DNA of 64,000 nt from Plantago ovata (GCA_028274465.1 CM051457.1:52488425-52552424), one strand, 5' to 3'. Numbered from the stretch's first letter, positions 44,504-56,763 are shown. Numbers and translations are program-made. Notes: generated from the sequence alone by a model not told the origin.

Positions 44504-46140
44504 AACTCCCCAAACCAAACCTTTGATTGTCCTCAAGCAACAAACTATCCTAAATGCAACACAAAAGGAGTCTCATGCCAAGTAAAGTGAACTAATCTAT
44601 TGAATCTACCAAATGCTTATGAACAAAACCAAATGAGCATGACAAGCAAGTAGCTTGAAGAATGCCTCGATTGCGAATATACACATTCTCATGTGCACTT
44701 GGTTAAACAAAGGAGTCTCTGGTAACATCTTCTACCTGGACCTGGTCAGTGACGACACAATGATGCATGTTATCATACTACAATTGCCCCGTGCCTATGA
44801 AACCGAGGGCTTACTACTGTTCAGCAAGCGAGATTTTTCCTCAAGAGAGGGCGAACCAATACTGGCTTTCATCAAACGAAGTAGGGTTCCCTTAGAAAGA
44901 TAACACTCCCCTATTCTACCCAGACTCTCAAGAATGAGCCTCTTTCAACCACTTCTTGAATAGCAAGACGAGGGTGGTCGAGAACAGGCCTTGGACAAAG
45001 GCGACACGAAACGAAAGATAGAATTTACAACTCGATAACTTCAATAACAAATATTTACATGACACTTGACACTTTACTAGACTGCTTTTGGCTTGCGGCG
45101 ACCCTTCTTTCGCTTTTGGGTCTTATTCTTTATTTCCCTTTTTTTTTCTTTTCTCTTTTTTTTTTATATTTTTTTTTTCTTTTCTCTTCTTTTGTTTTTC
45201 TCTTTCTTTTTTTTTTATATAGGGGCAAGCAGCAGTACTAAGTGTCAAAAACACCTCCCCAAACCTATTCGAAAGAATAGTTTCGAATAGGTTTGAGCAC
45301 AAAGACGAAAAAGAAAAAGGAAAGACTCTTTTACAAAGACACCTCCCCAAACCTATTCGAAAGAATAGGTTGGGACACAAAACAAAAAGAAAAAGAGAAA
45401 GAAAACTTTACAACGACTCAAAGACGAAAGACAAGTATAACGAAGCAACCCCCTCCCCAAACCTATTCGATAGAATAGGTTTAATACAAGGAATCGCACA
45501 CCTCACACTACCTCCTTCCTAGGCATTTGGCAATCTCTAATCGAGGTGAAGGACTTGTAGCCTCTTACGTACATAATTACACGGGTTACAACCATAGACT
45601 CTAACATGCATCATTTTATAAGGCCATCTTGAATCGCAGCATAAGAAACACCACTCAAAGTGATGTCGAGACTACTAAGCTTAACTAGTGCACATGCGAA
45701 TGTGACAAACCAAGCGAGACAAGCCTCAAACTACTTGCAAAGTGATGCAACATATGATCAATGGTCATAAACACTTAGTCTACTCAATAAAAAAGTTCAA
45801 AAGACTTGGCAATAAACTCCACACACAACAACGTGCAACAACTAATCTAGGGATGATATGCATGCAAAAATTTGAAAAAACACGACAAATCACATGAACT
45901 TGAGTAAAATCAGGCATGTACGAACCACACAAGCATATAGTACTGAAAATCCAATACCCCCTCCCCAAACCTAAACTTTTGCTCGTCGTCGAGCAAAGAA
46001 AAGTTGAATGAAAAAGAAAAATTGGATTGAAAGTACACTTCCCTGAGATAAAGGTTCGTGTCCAATCTCCTATATATGAGTAGTACCTGAAAGGACTCAA
46101 GAAACATGTGAAAACGGGTGCGCAAAGGTGAGAAGAATGG
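44504..46140 (-). other. Noncoding 3' domain of element C with an internal hairpin-polypurine module
   Basis: No credible gene. It holds the polypurine tract and hairpin (44504-44545), shared block one (44650-44990), a T-rich tract (45110-45220), hairpins at 45264, 45352-45369 and 45462-45479, and shared block two (45485-45810). At 45956-45997 the sense strand reads a hairpin with 8-bp stems (TTTGCTCG / CGAGCAAA) followed by GTTTAGGTTTGGGGAGGGGG. This copies the layout of the 3' polypurine tract. Confidence 0.7.
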
Positions 46141-46330
46141 AAAAAACGAGGAAAATCTGGGTATAGGGTCCAGGCGGACCGCTTGGCGGGAGCCAAGCGG
46201 TCCGCTTGTCAAGCGGAGCGCTTGGGAGGCTCCAGGCGCTCCGCTTGAATTTCCAGTAAACTTTTTGATTTACTAAAGATTCAAGCGGACCGCTTGGCCC
46301 TTCCAAGCGCTTCGCTTGGCTCTGTTTCCA
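46141..46330 (-). promoter_or_regulatory. Internal dyad array and putative promoter of element C
   Basis: Six GCG-NNN-CGC dyads lie at 46174, 46197, 46213, 46236, 46285 and 46307 (spacing 23, 16, 23, 49, 22). Central triplets GAC, GTC, GAG, CTC and CTT and AAGCG-type flanks match the array in C's own LTR. In sense direction the array is followed by ccctataccc (near 46160) and a CT-rich leader ending in TTTCAGGTACTAC, a donor-like site near 46085. No ORF follows, so any transcript would be noncoding. Confidence 0.5.
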
Positions 46331-46477
46331 GATTTCGATGTTTTTTCCTATCTTAATCACCTAAAGCACCAAGACAAACACTAGACTAAACTAATCACGA
46401 CAAAAGGCACACAGGCCACAACTACAAAAGCAATAAAAAGGAAAAACTAAACTACATGCAAAGAAATACCACAAAGG

Positions 46478-47404
46478 TTATCCATTATCAAATGGGAACG
46501 AATCTCGTGCATTCGTTCCATTACTCCTTGCATCTTGGGAACCATCTTTGGCTCCTCTCCTCAAGACCTCAAGCAAATCCATGATTCCCTGAAAATAAAA
46601 ATCAACTAAATTAACAAAATCAAAATCTAAGAAATAACTAAAGAAATCAGAGGGAAAATAAAAAGAAAAAAGTGGATCAAAACTCCCTTGAAGCTCATAG
46701 GTGGGTGCATGGACCTGAACATAGGAGTCAAGATCAAGAGTGTCTGTAGCAATAGAATCCAAACATGTCGATTCAGAGACACCAAAATCTTCAGAGAGTA
46801 GCTCCTCTATCTCAACACAACTCAAGACAACACTGTCTGACTCAGGTGAAGCAATGGATTCAGTCATCACCTCCTCCACGACTTCTTCTTTAGCAACAGT
46901 CTTGACATCCTCAGTTAAGGACGTGGAATCCAAGCTAAGCACTGAAGAGGCTTCATCAATAGATTCTTCACAACATTCCTCTACATTGGCTATGTCGATT
47001 TCTGGTGGCGGACTAGCAAAGCGAGACATCCATGTCTTTGAACCGGGAGGTGAGTCCCAATCCCAATGTTCCAGAAACTTGTTGGTTATTTCATCCCAAG
47101 TGTGCAATGATCTTGCCGGCGGGATTCTGAGCCACTCACGAGTGCTCCCTCTCAAGGCTCCCATAAATCCCCTTATACAAAGTTGCTCATGTGATAAAAT
47201 AACCCCCTCAACATTCTCCCGAGGTATCCTCAACACACCTTCCTCGAATGTGTCTAAGAACCCTCTTGGATCATCAACACTCGAAAACGTGGAAACAATG
47301 GAGTAGTACGAAGGATCAAAGTCATAATCCTTGCAATCTTCGTCCAATGTTATGCAAGGACCTCGAGGTTGTGCATACCTTGTCAAAGAAGCTCGTATAC
47401 TCAT
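46478..47404 (-). CDS. gag: Gag-like protein of element C
   Basis: The 308-residue frame starts MSIRASLTRYAQPRGP, about 250 bp after the PBS. Residues 40-125 retain the first half of an Athila-type gag core: DPRGFLDTFEEGV, QLCIRGFMGALRGSTREWLRIP, SLHTWDEITNKFLEHW. After this the usual CPHHG segment is missing and the text passes into an acidic Glu/Ser/Asp-rich region and a Phe/Asp-rich stretch (FYFPSDFFSYFLDFDF). So the protein looks internally deleted but still in frame. There is no zinc knuckle or protease. Its N-terminal layout is closest to E. The dyad array begins about 150 bp beyond its stop. Confidence 0.65.
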   Translation of the reverse strand: MSIRASLTRYAQPRGPCITLDEDCKDYDFDPSYYSIVSTFSSVDDPRGFLDTFEEGVLRIPRENVEGVILSHEQLCIRGFMGALRGSTREWLRIPPARSLHTWDEITNKFLEHWDWDSPPGSKTWMSRFASPPPEIDIANVEECCEESIDEASSVLSLDSTSLTEDVKTVAKEEVVEEVMTESIASPESDSVVLSCVEIEELLSEDFGVSESTCLDSIATDTLDLDSYVQVHAPTYELQGSFDPLFSFYFPSDFFSYFLDFDFVNLVDFYFQGIMDLLEVLRRGAKDGSQDARSNGTNARDSFPFDNG

Positions 47405-47653
47405 CCTTACAAGGAACTAGTTTCTGCACATGAGGAAACAAGAAACCAAGGAGTAGAATCCACAAAAGAATTAAAAAAAAACTTGCAAGGAAAAAAATCC
47501 TCTAATCTAATAATATATACAAAGAGCGCAAGCACGCAAGGTAACCAAGAGAAGATTAGATAAATTTTCTGAAAAGATAGGGGGAAAGAAATGAGGTGAG
47601 AAAGTGATGTTGGCTGAAAAACCAAAACAAAAACACCAACCAAAGGAGTTAAG

Positions 47654-47671
47654 TCCCCGGCAACGGCGCCA
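47654..47671 (-). other. Primer-binding site, tRNA-Asp type (element C)
   Basis: The minus strand reads TGGCGCCGTTGCCGGGGA, a perfect match, three bases inside the 5' LTR. Confidence 0.92.
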
Positions 47672-47674
47672 AAT

Positions 47675-48809
47675 TGATGATGTCGTTTTTCACCAATTAA
47701 ATTTGTTTAAAAAGTCAAAGAACACTTATCACTACACAAACAAGAGTGCAATGGCAGGTTGTCCCCGAGTGTCGTTCTCTCGGGACCTAACGTGGCTTTG
47801 TTTGTGGTTTTTGCTAGTTATTTCAGACAACGAGTTCAAGTGTTTATAGAATTGCTTTCTTAGAACAAAGCAACGAGAAATCATATTGTTGTAATCAAGT
47901 TTGGAAAACGGTTGGTGGTAGAAATGAAATACACATGCATGGGTTACGAATATGCTCACAAGTTCAGTGCATAAAACCTTCGATCAAGTCTGCTAAGCAA
48001 CTCGTCTAGGTAACTTTCAAGACACATATCATAAAAGACCACTATCAATACTTTAGAGGTGCTTGTCACTAACACCATTTATCTAGCATGCTGCAAATCT
48101 CTAACATACAATCCTATAGCTTTCATTGACCAAGAGTTTGTCACTATACTCAATTCGAACATATTTTGTAGGCAACTAAGAATCATATGAAGGAATTTGT
48201 AGCAAGATTGAATCACAATCTCATGTAAGCATAAACATAACCCATACCATGCATATTCTACATTCTACCACCAACACAAAGGATTTAGCTACTCATATTC
48301 ATCAACATAGACATCAAATCATATGAATTGTAAATAGAATACATCAAATCAAACTACTAGACAAGAGATAATGATACAATGTTACCACCAAGCTGTCACT
48401 AATCGGTGGGTATTGATGAAAACCTCTCCGTAGATGAAACAATGGATGAAATCCTATGCCAAAACCTTTAATCCAATCTAAAATACAATGTAATCTGAGT
48501 TTTCTCTGAGTTTTGGGGCCTAGGAGCTCTCCAAAATGAAGCCAATGTTCAAAAGTCTGGAAAAAGTAACTGAAGATCAGATCTAAGAAGGAAAATCCGA
48601 AAGCCGTGGAGATCAAGGAACTTCAACGGGGCCATTTCTATCAAAAAAACTCATTTTTAGCTCCAAAAACGCCATTTCGTACCAATTGCCTGAAAATGCA
48701 GAAAACAATAAACGTGATACTATTCTACAAAACTAACCAAAAAACAAGGCTAAAAGATAGCAAAAGAAGGTAAAAAATACAAGATGAACGCGTCAAAAAT
48801 ACGTCGTCA
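47675..48809 (-). repeat. 5' LTR of element C, dyad array deleted
   Basis: A 1135-bp LTR, matching 43101-44503 except for a deletion of about 265 bp corresponding to 44029-44293, which removes all four dyads. The end reads acgtcgtca instead of acgttcatca. The target duplication tggac follows. Confidence 0.88.
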
Positions 48810-48814
48810 TGGAC

Positions 48815-49575
48815 TTTAAAAGGTCCACATACATCGGTATGTATGAGCTCTAAGCAGCGAGTAGCATGAACACCTCGTCCAACAAAAGGTTTGTTCGTCA
48901 TCTTACCCTTAACACATGATTCACATGTTCCATATGATTCAAAATCAAATGGTTCTAAGTAGTCCAACTTCCTTAGTCTTTGAATTCGTGTTTCATTGAT
49001 ATGGCCTAGCCGACAATGCCATAGATAAGATGGATTATTCTTCCTACTTGAAGACGGTTGTTTGTTATGTATTTGAAATAAAGGTAGACTACTTTGCAAA
49101 ATATATAAACCATTAACCAAGCGAGCCTTTCCATAATACTGATCATTTAATGAAAAATAACAAGTATTATTCGCAAATCGAAAGGAAAAACCCATATTGT
49201 CTAACAATGGAATGGAAATAATATTTCTGACAATGGATGGAACAAAATAAACATTATCAAGTTCTAAACATTGTCCCTAAGGTAAATCTATCTTGCTGCG
49301 TCCAACGCGTTTGGCTTCAACTGGATTGCCGTTCCCAACATGCAAGTCGATTTCACCTTGCTTGACTAGCCTGTGATCAATTAGCCCCTGCACATTATTA
49401 CAAATGTGTGAGCCATAGGCTGTATCTAATACCCAACCATTGGAGTCGAAAGTAGTCATGTTCATTTCAATAACAAACATACCTGAGCCAGAAGCCGGTG
49501 GCTTCTTAGCTGGATCTGCCCTAAGCTTAGGGCAATCTTTCTTCCAATGTCCTTTCTGCTTACAAATCAACTATT
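48815..49575 (-). pseudogene. Copia G pol N-terminal part: zinc knuckle remnant, protease, GAG-pre-integrase
   Basis: In sense order: CKQKGHWKKDCPKL, a CCHC knuckle cut just before its first Cys (49565-49525). Next is the protease active-site region, WVLDTAYGSHICNN (near 49430), with DTA where retropepsins need DTG. A frame break near 49270 follows, then GAG-pre-integrase with LWHCRLGHINETRI and CESCVKGKM (49030-48900), and the integrase start ELIHTDVCGPF (48860). Element C interrupts at 48814. This joins to 43100-40453. The breakpoint at the knuckle coincides with a 21-bp direct repeat (49564-49584, 49600-49620). Confidence 0.82.
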
Positions 49576-50900
<1,325 letters not shown>

Positions 50901-50901
50901 T

Positions 50902-50914
50902 GGCTCTGATACCA
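50902..50914 (-). other. Primer-binding site, initiator tRNA-Met type (Copia G)
   Basis: The minus strand reads TGGTATCAGAGCC, one base inside the 5' LTR. Confidence 0.92.
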
Positions 50915-50915
50915 C

Positions 50916-52990
50916 TGTAAGAATATACGGTCAGAGTTACCCCTAGGGTACGCAGCGGAATTTCAAAGAATTTCTTAACATACAGGTTAATTGATTATGT
51001 ATATGTCGTATATATATAAACACGTCAATTAGAAGACTAACCTTACTTCCAAATCAGCTTCCATGTCTTCGTAATAATCCGGTGTATCTTCTCCTTCGTC
51101 GAGTCGAAGATATCTGTAATACTCTGATTATCTACAAGACAATAAGAGTTAGTTTCCAGCTCCTAGAACCTCAACCTTGGTATCCACGGATGAACAGCCT
51201 ATCGGAAGAATGCTAGGATATTCTTTGTGTGACCAAGAAGACGGGGCGGCAATTCCTCCAGTGAAGTGGCGCGCGCGGATGACTATAGAGGAGGGGGGAG
51301 TTTTTATTTTCTCTAAGAAAACTGGGTAGAATGACTGTGAAAGTCTATGTCAAAAACTCTCTAATAGTCTACTATATATAGTAGTCAATTGAAGCCTAAA
51401 ACATAAGGAATTAGACTTCGTAAAGGAATAAGAATCTAATTCTTATCGCACAAGGAAACCAATATCAAGTCTAGATTCATTCCCAATCAAATTAAAACTC
51501 AATCAGGAAAATCTAACTTATCTCTTGGACTTCTAATAGAGGAAGGAGTTCGGTCGAACTCCTTCCCCTATCCAGCCTACGCGCGCGCGCGCTCTCCTTG
51601 GGACAATAGGTGGGTCCCGATTTTGGGACCCACTTATAGTTCTAAGGCAATTCAAACTCCAAGTAGATTTTGCCCAAGTGCATATGTTAATTCTAAATTA
51701 ACATATCCTTTCAAATCAAACCTCTATTATATTTCCAAAATATAATCTTTAATTATATTTACATAAAATACAATTAATTAGCCAATTCAATTAATAATTC
51801 CAAATCATTAATTGAGCCACCAAATATTATAATTAATTCCAATTCAATTTTAATCCATCAATCACAATTAATTCCAAATTAATTGCGATTCCATCTTCAA
51901 GGATATTCTGATAGGCTGAATCACCACATAGTGTGACCCATAGGGCCTCATCGTATTAAGCAAGTCCTAGACTAGGCAACATGGAATTCCTAGACGGTTC
52001 CATTTGCAATATTAATACATGAGGACGTTTGAGAGGCTTCTCAAAGGAGACCTTTTCGTTGTGAAGTTTGTTGCGCTCAACGCGGAGATTGTAACGTCCC
52101 TTCATCTGACTTGCTCGAATGCATCTAGGATCGATGAAGTGTCTATCCCAATAATACATCCACGGGCGTCTTAGAGAGTTGCTTGGTAAAAATATACTTA
52201 TGACCATCATAATATATCATTTGCACTGGCCAGTGACTTTACCAACACAACTATGCAGACTATGAGCAGTACTCTCCTGTGCTACACTTGAGAGATGAAT
52301 CCTTCACAGAATCACTTATCATCCCCATATGTATGTAGCCATAATCCTGGATCGTGTCTTAGGTCAACTGCTTATTCAGAGCTGACATCGACGGTCCACC
52401 AAGGATATGGGGCAACAAATGTGATGATAAAGTCCTGTAAGTACAAAGGACGACTGGCATCACTTCGACAACTTACCGGTTCCCATAGACACTTCGGTGT
52501 AGAGTATACATCGATGGGAGTGTCCGGTGGGTACTTCCATTGTTCGATAATCCTTCTTCGAACAACTATGCGCAGTTATGGGAACGTTTCTCGATTGTCC
52601 AACAATCCGTTCCGTGGCCTTGGGATCGGCTCACACTTGCTCCAACAAGTATAACCTCCACGCATACTAGTCTCGTCTGGTTCATTCAGACCCCTACATC
52701 CGAGATGAACCTCGACTAGGGAGAGTTTGGGATAGATGATAACTCACATAGCTCCCACATTCTGTGTGATCGGTCATCTATCCGAGGGGACATGTTTAAT
52801 ATCAATACAAACAGTAATAGAGATATGACATGTTGCATGTCTGGTGTAATATAAATATGAAAGCGATACTCAATAGTAAAAGCAACAAACATATATTATA
52901 TTACGCTGACCTGTGTAATAGTACATATATGCCCTCTATAAGGGCTCTATGCCCTTAGTAAGGACTGTCTCTAGGACATATACACTATCA
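50916..52990 (-). repeat. 5' LTR of Copia G
   Basis: A 2075-bp LTR, very similar to 38366-40438 over its full length. Confidence 0.92.
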
Positions 52991-53485
52991 AAAAAGGGGT
53001 TGGGTGTCCATGTCATTATGTTTTGGAATCAAGTTAGCGATTCGGAACTTCATCACCACTGTCGACTCAAGACTTAATCTGTTGTGATGAGGCCGCCCCG
53101 GCTCTTTCCTATTCACTTGGACCTTGCAGTCCTTGTGACAGATTTCTGCCGTAATATTGGTTTCAATCCCTTCAGTGGTACGTGAATAGACATACGAGTG
53201 CTCACTCCTGGTGGATTCTCGTTCCTCCTTATGGATAAACCGCGAAGTTGTTGCAAAAATCCATGGCTCGAATGCACCTCTAACGAGATCACTCTCCTTC
53301 TCTTGAAAACTAGTAGACCCAACATAGAACTCATGAAAAATGTCCTTGTCAAACCCCTTGACATGGTTGTAATCGAACTGCCTCCAATACCTCATTGTAG
53401 CCAAATGAAAGTGCTCCTCTCCCTTTGTGGCATGGTTCCTACAAACATCTATTAGTACCTCGTATGAAAAAACAGATTTATGCAT
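52991..53485 (-). pseudogene. ORF X of element D, N-terminal part (split by Copia G)
   Basis: It starts at the ATG complementary to 53483-53485, MHKSVFSYEVLIDVC, directly after a splice-acceptor-like TGTCCAG. It is collinear with ORF X of A: YNHVKGFDKDIFHEFY, LVRGAFEPW, SYVYSRTTEG, RIANLIPKHNDMD. It ends at the LTR of G. The start context supports an intron between the CT-rich leader (donor-like CTGAG/GTATC near 53982) and this ATG. Function is unknown. Confidence 0.68.
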
Positions 53486-53959
53486 CTGGACATGTAAGAG
53501 TGAAACGCACGAGTGAAAACAACAACAATCGAACTCCTCAAAACCTTCATGTCTAGTCTAGCTACTTCTAGAACTATCATGCAACACACCAATATAACTT
53601 CGACATGTACATATCACATTATGCTCTTCCTAGACAACAAATAGTCTTAAATCATAAGGCTCAATTCATACCATAGTAGCAAAAATTCTAGCATCATAAA
53701 TCCTCAAACTCATCAATCATGCATTCTACCATCATGTCCATCATTATCACATAACAACACAACCATAAACAAGGAATGGAAGGGAAAAAAAACATGCCAA
53801 ACTAGATATAGACACCTAGTAGGCAAAATCCTAAAACCAACAAACCAAGCATAATTGAACATGCAATTGATAGTGAATAACGTTTCTAATCACACAAACA
53901 ATCAACCCATACATCATATAAGCTTAAATGAAGCATAAATCAAAAAAAACCCAAATTTG

Positions 53960-54345
53960 AAAAATTAGGGTTCATGTGAAGATACCTCAGATCTGGAAAA
54001 CAAATGCACTAGGGTGAAAGTTGTTCGGATAGAGTTATAGAGAATGCAATGGGCTTCGATTGAAGCTAAAGAACAAAAAATTTGGTGGAGATTTGAAGAA
54101 ATTATGGTAGAAAGAAGAATTTTCGAGTTTTGGGAATTTTGGGAGTAAAAAAGTGGAAGGAGATTAATAATGAGGATTTTTGGGATGAAATCCCGTATAA
54201 GAATTGTCTGATGGTGTGGGGCAATTCGCCCCGTCACGGGGCGAATCGCCCCATGCGTGGGGCGAATCGCCCCCCACTTCCAGAGAGTATGAAACTCTCT
54301 GGCTTTGTGGGGCGATTCGCCCCCCACCTCCAGAGGTGGGGAGAC
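53960..54345 (-). promoter_or_regulatory. Putative internal promoter, dyad array and leader of ORF X (element D)
   Basis: Dyads lie at 54312, 54262 and 54241, with a one-base variant at 54221 (spacing 20-21 bp for three of them). A hairpin with 9-bp stems lies at 54280-54302. In sense direction they precede a TATA-like cttatacggg (complement of 54193-54202), a CT-rich leader and a donor-like CTGAG/GTATC (near 53982). The layout equals that of element A (20400-20840). Confidence 0.5.
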
Positions 54346-54598
54346 GAAATTTTTCGAAAAACTCAGTTTTTTATCCACTAAAACCATTTCCCTCATGAAA
54401 GTCACTCGAAAAAGTTCACTCAAGCATAAACATAAGCACAAACCAACACATACACGAACAAATTCACATAAAGAAAAGCAAATTGTTCAATGTATGAATG
54501 CATGCAATGCAATAAAGCGATAAAAAAGCGATAAAACTCCGGGTTGCCTCCCGGATAGCGCCATTGTTTATAGTCTTTGACTCGACTTCTTCTTTCTC

Positions 54599-56619
54599 CT
54601 AGTTCTTCTTTTTTAGTGTACTAGACTTCCCCTTCATGGATCTTCTCCTCATGCCACGAACCTGTGAATAAGAATGAACATAGACAGCAAGACCAAAGTA
54701 GTTAATTGTGTGAGAAGCATTGAAGTGGATATTTGGATCCGATATGGCTCGCAACACATGCCGCTTGCCATCCACCTCAATGGTGCAAGTTCTTCGGTAG
54801 ATGTCTACCACGGAGCGTAGTTTAGTCAAGAATGTTCTCCCCAAGAGAACAACATCCCCCATCCCAGGTGTAGACGCCGGCATAACTACAAAGTTGGTGT
54901 ACACAGAAGCTTCACCAATCTTAACCAATACGTTCTTCACAACGCCTTCGGGTCTCACAAAGGATCCATCCGCCAATTGCACATAGCCTTATGCTCAGAT
55001 AGTTTTTCAAGGCTACTCTTCTCAAACACATTCATTGGGAGCACATTAGAGTAAGATCCCGTATCTAGTGTAGCACGAACATCTTCAAGTTCACCAATCC
55101 CGACCTTAACATCGAAACTCTGAGGGACTGGTTCGGGATCCTCTTGCTCCTCATCACTCTCATCAGAACCAAGGTCCTTCTCTTCTTCCTTGGCTAGTGG
55201 GGGTTCTTCATCCTTGCAACGCTCACACTTAGCAACCTTCTTGATGGTGATTTCAACAGGAAGATCACCCACCAAGGTAATGGACATCGACTTCTCAGTG
55301 TTGCTAGGCAACTTCCCTTGCTCCCTACTTGCTCCACAGTCAATCAACTCTTGCATCTTTTGATGGGCAAGCCTAGTGCTCTCTTCCAAACGATCAAGCC
55401 TCGCCCTAGTCTTCTCGGAATCTTCTTCATAACGCTTAAGAAAACTTTGGGTGTGATCAACCATTTTCTGCAAGTTTTCCATCAATAGAGCTGTCTTCGA
55501 CTTCGGTTGCTCTTTGAGAGTGGGATTTTCACAGTGATCATTACCATAGTTAAGCCTACTACGGTCTTGGTTAGGGCCATAAGTTTTGCTAGCCGGTGCA
55601 TATCCTTGATTATTCCGGAACCCTCTTCTCGAAAATCCACCTCGAGGATTCCTACCATCTTCTCCATAGCTAGCTTCTTGAGTACAAAATTCCGTAGCAA
55701 AAGCTTCCTCTTCGCCTCCTTGTACGCAATTGCCATCATCATATGCAAGCTCCGATCTACACATATGAGCCCCATGCCCATAGTTCCTGCATATTCGGCA
55801 AACTTCATTCGACACAGACGTTCCAGTCGCGCTCTTGAGGACTTGTGTCAACTCATTGGTAAAGCACTCAAATCGATCCCCATTCCCTCATACATAGGGG
55901 CCTCCTGAGTTGGTGGAACTTCAGGTCCACGTCTCCTAACCATCACTCTTGGATCCTTGAATTGCGAACCCTTAGCAAGCCTTTCGAAAACCGCCCAGAC
56001 GGCTTCCGCGGTTTCCTCTCAAATATTGCCACGACATTTGAAATCCACCACTTGTTGGTTCTTAAAGGTCAGTCCATTGTAGAAGTGTTGGACAATACCC
56101 GAAAGCTCAAAACCATGGTGAGGGCACTTGTTCATGAGGTCTTGGAACCTCTCAAACGCGGTCTAGATGGTCTCATCATAGTCTTGTTTGAACCCAGTGA
56201 TTTTCGCCTTAAGCGCGGTAGTCAAGGTGTGGGGAAAGTTTTTCTCCATGAATGCTGAAAAAACCTTTTTCCAAGTGTCCAGCGAACCCGCCGGTAGAGA
56301 ACTCAACCATGACTTGGCCCTGTCGCCAAGTCCCATAGAAAAAACCTTCATCCTCAACTCATCCGTTGTTATTTCAGCTCCGGGTCGTGGGAGTTGGTTG
56401 ACGAAATCATCGATATCGTGCAAGTACCCCATCACATCTTCCCTTGCTAAGCCATAGAACCTCGGAAGTTGTTGGAACGCGTGGTTTTTTATTTCCAGAT
56501 CTCGAGTTGCAGACGAAAGAACAATCGCCGGTCCCCTCATACGATCCTTGGTGGTAGACTCTTTCAATTTCAACGATTGGTTCAGCAAGCGGTGTTCCCC
56601 TAGATCGTGTACTTCGCAT
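54599..56619 (-). pseudogene. gag-protease of element D (broken)
   Basis: The start MRSTRSRGTPLAEPI is at 56619. A deletion between two TTGGTGG repeats (137 bp when measured on A) then shifts the frame. In the shifted frame the gag core continues (LPRFYGLAREDVMGYLHDIDDF, FSMGLGDRAKSWL). A TAG follows at about 56164 (ETI-stop-TAFERF), and there is a frame change near 55885. The knuckle CRIC-X4-H-X4-C (near 55795), the coiled-coil segment and the protease with ATLDTGSYSNVL (near 55060) follow. A one-base loss near 54982 separates DTGS from the VVLLGRTFL half (54982-54599). The unit once encoded Gag-Pro like A and B. Confidence 0.82.
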
Positions 56620-56742
56620 ACACCATCTGTAACAAGCTAAGAAAGGAGTATCAGAGAGATCAAATAGAAAAAATAGAAACTACTATAACTAGGAATTGAA
56701 TACTGAAAATATATAAAAGCTAAACAGAAAAAAGGTGTATAG

Positions 56743-56760
56743 TCCCCGGCAACGGCGCCA
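56743..56760 (-). other. Primer-binding site, tRNA-Asp type (element D)
   Basis: Perfect TGGCGCCGTTGCCGGGGA on the minus strand, three bases inside the 5' LTR. Confidence 0.93.
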
Positions 56761-56763
56761 ATT

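Larger units (their letters stand above)
43101..48809 (-). mobile_element. Athila-like element C, gag-only, inserted in integrase of Copia G
   Basis: A 5.7-kb element with LTRs at 43101-44503 (3') and 47675-48809 (5') and a perfect 5-bp duplication tggac (43096-43100, 48810-48814). It has a tRNA-Asp PBS, one gag frame, an internal dyad array with promoter-like layout, a noncoding 3' domain and a polypurine tract. It has no protease, ORF X or pol. It is the deepest insertion of the nest. LTR and gag are strongly diverged from A, B and D, but the 3' domain is still alignable by eye. Confidence 0.9.

Noticed and set aside
45780-46212. 138- and 100-codon minus-strand frames downstream of the C internal array
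   Set aside because: They overlap in different frames, are rich in Phe, Ser and Cys from a CT-rich leader, and have no counterpart in A, B or D.
46740-47306. 188-codon plus-strand frame opposite gag of C
   Set aside because: It is the antisense shadow of the gag-like ORF (46478-47404). Its Ser/Thr-rich composition mirrors the acidic gag tail.
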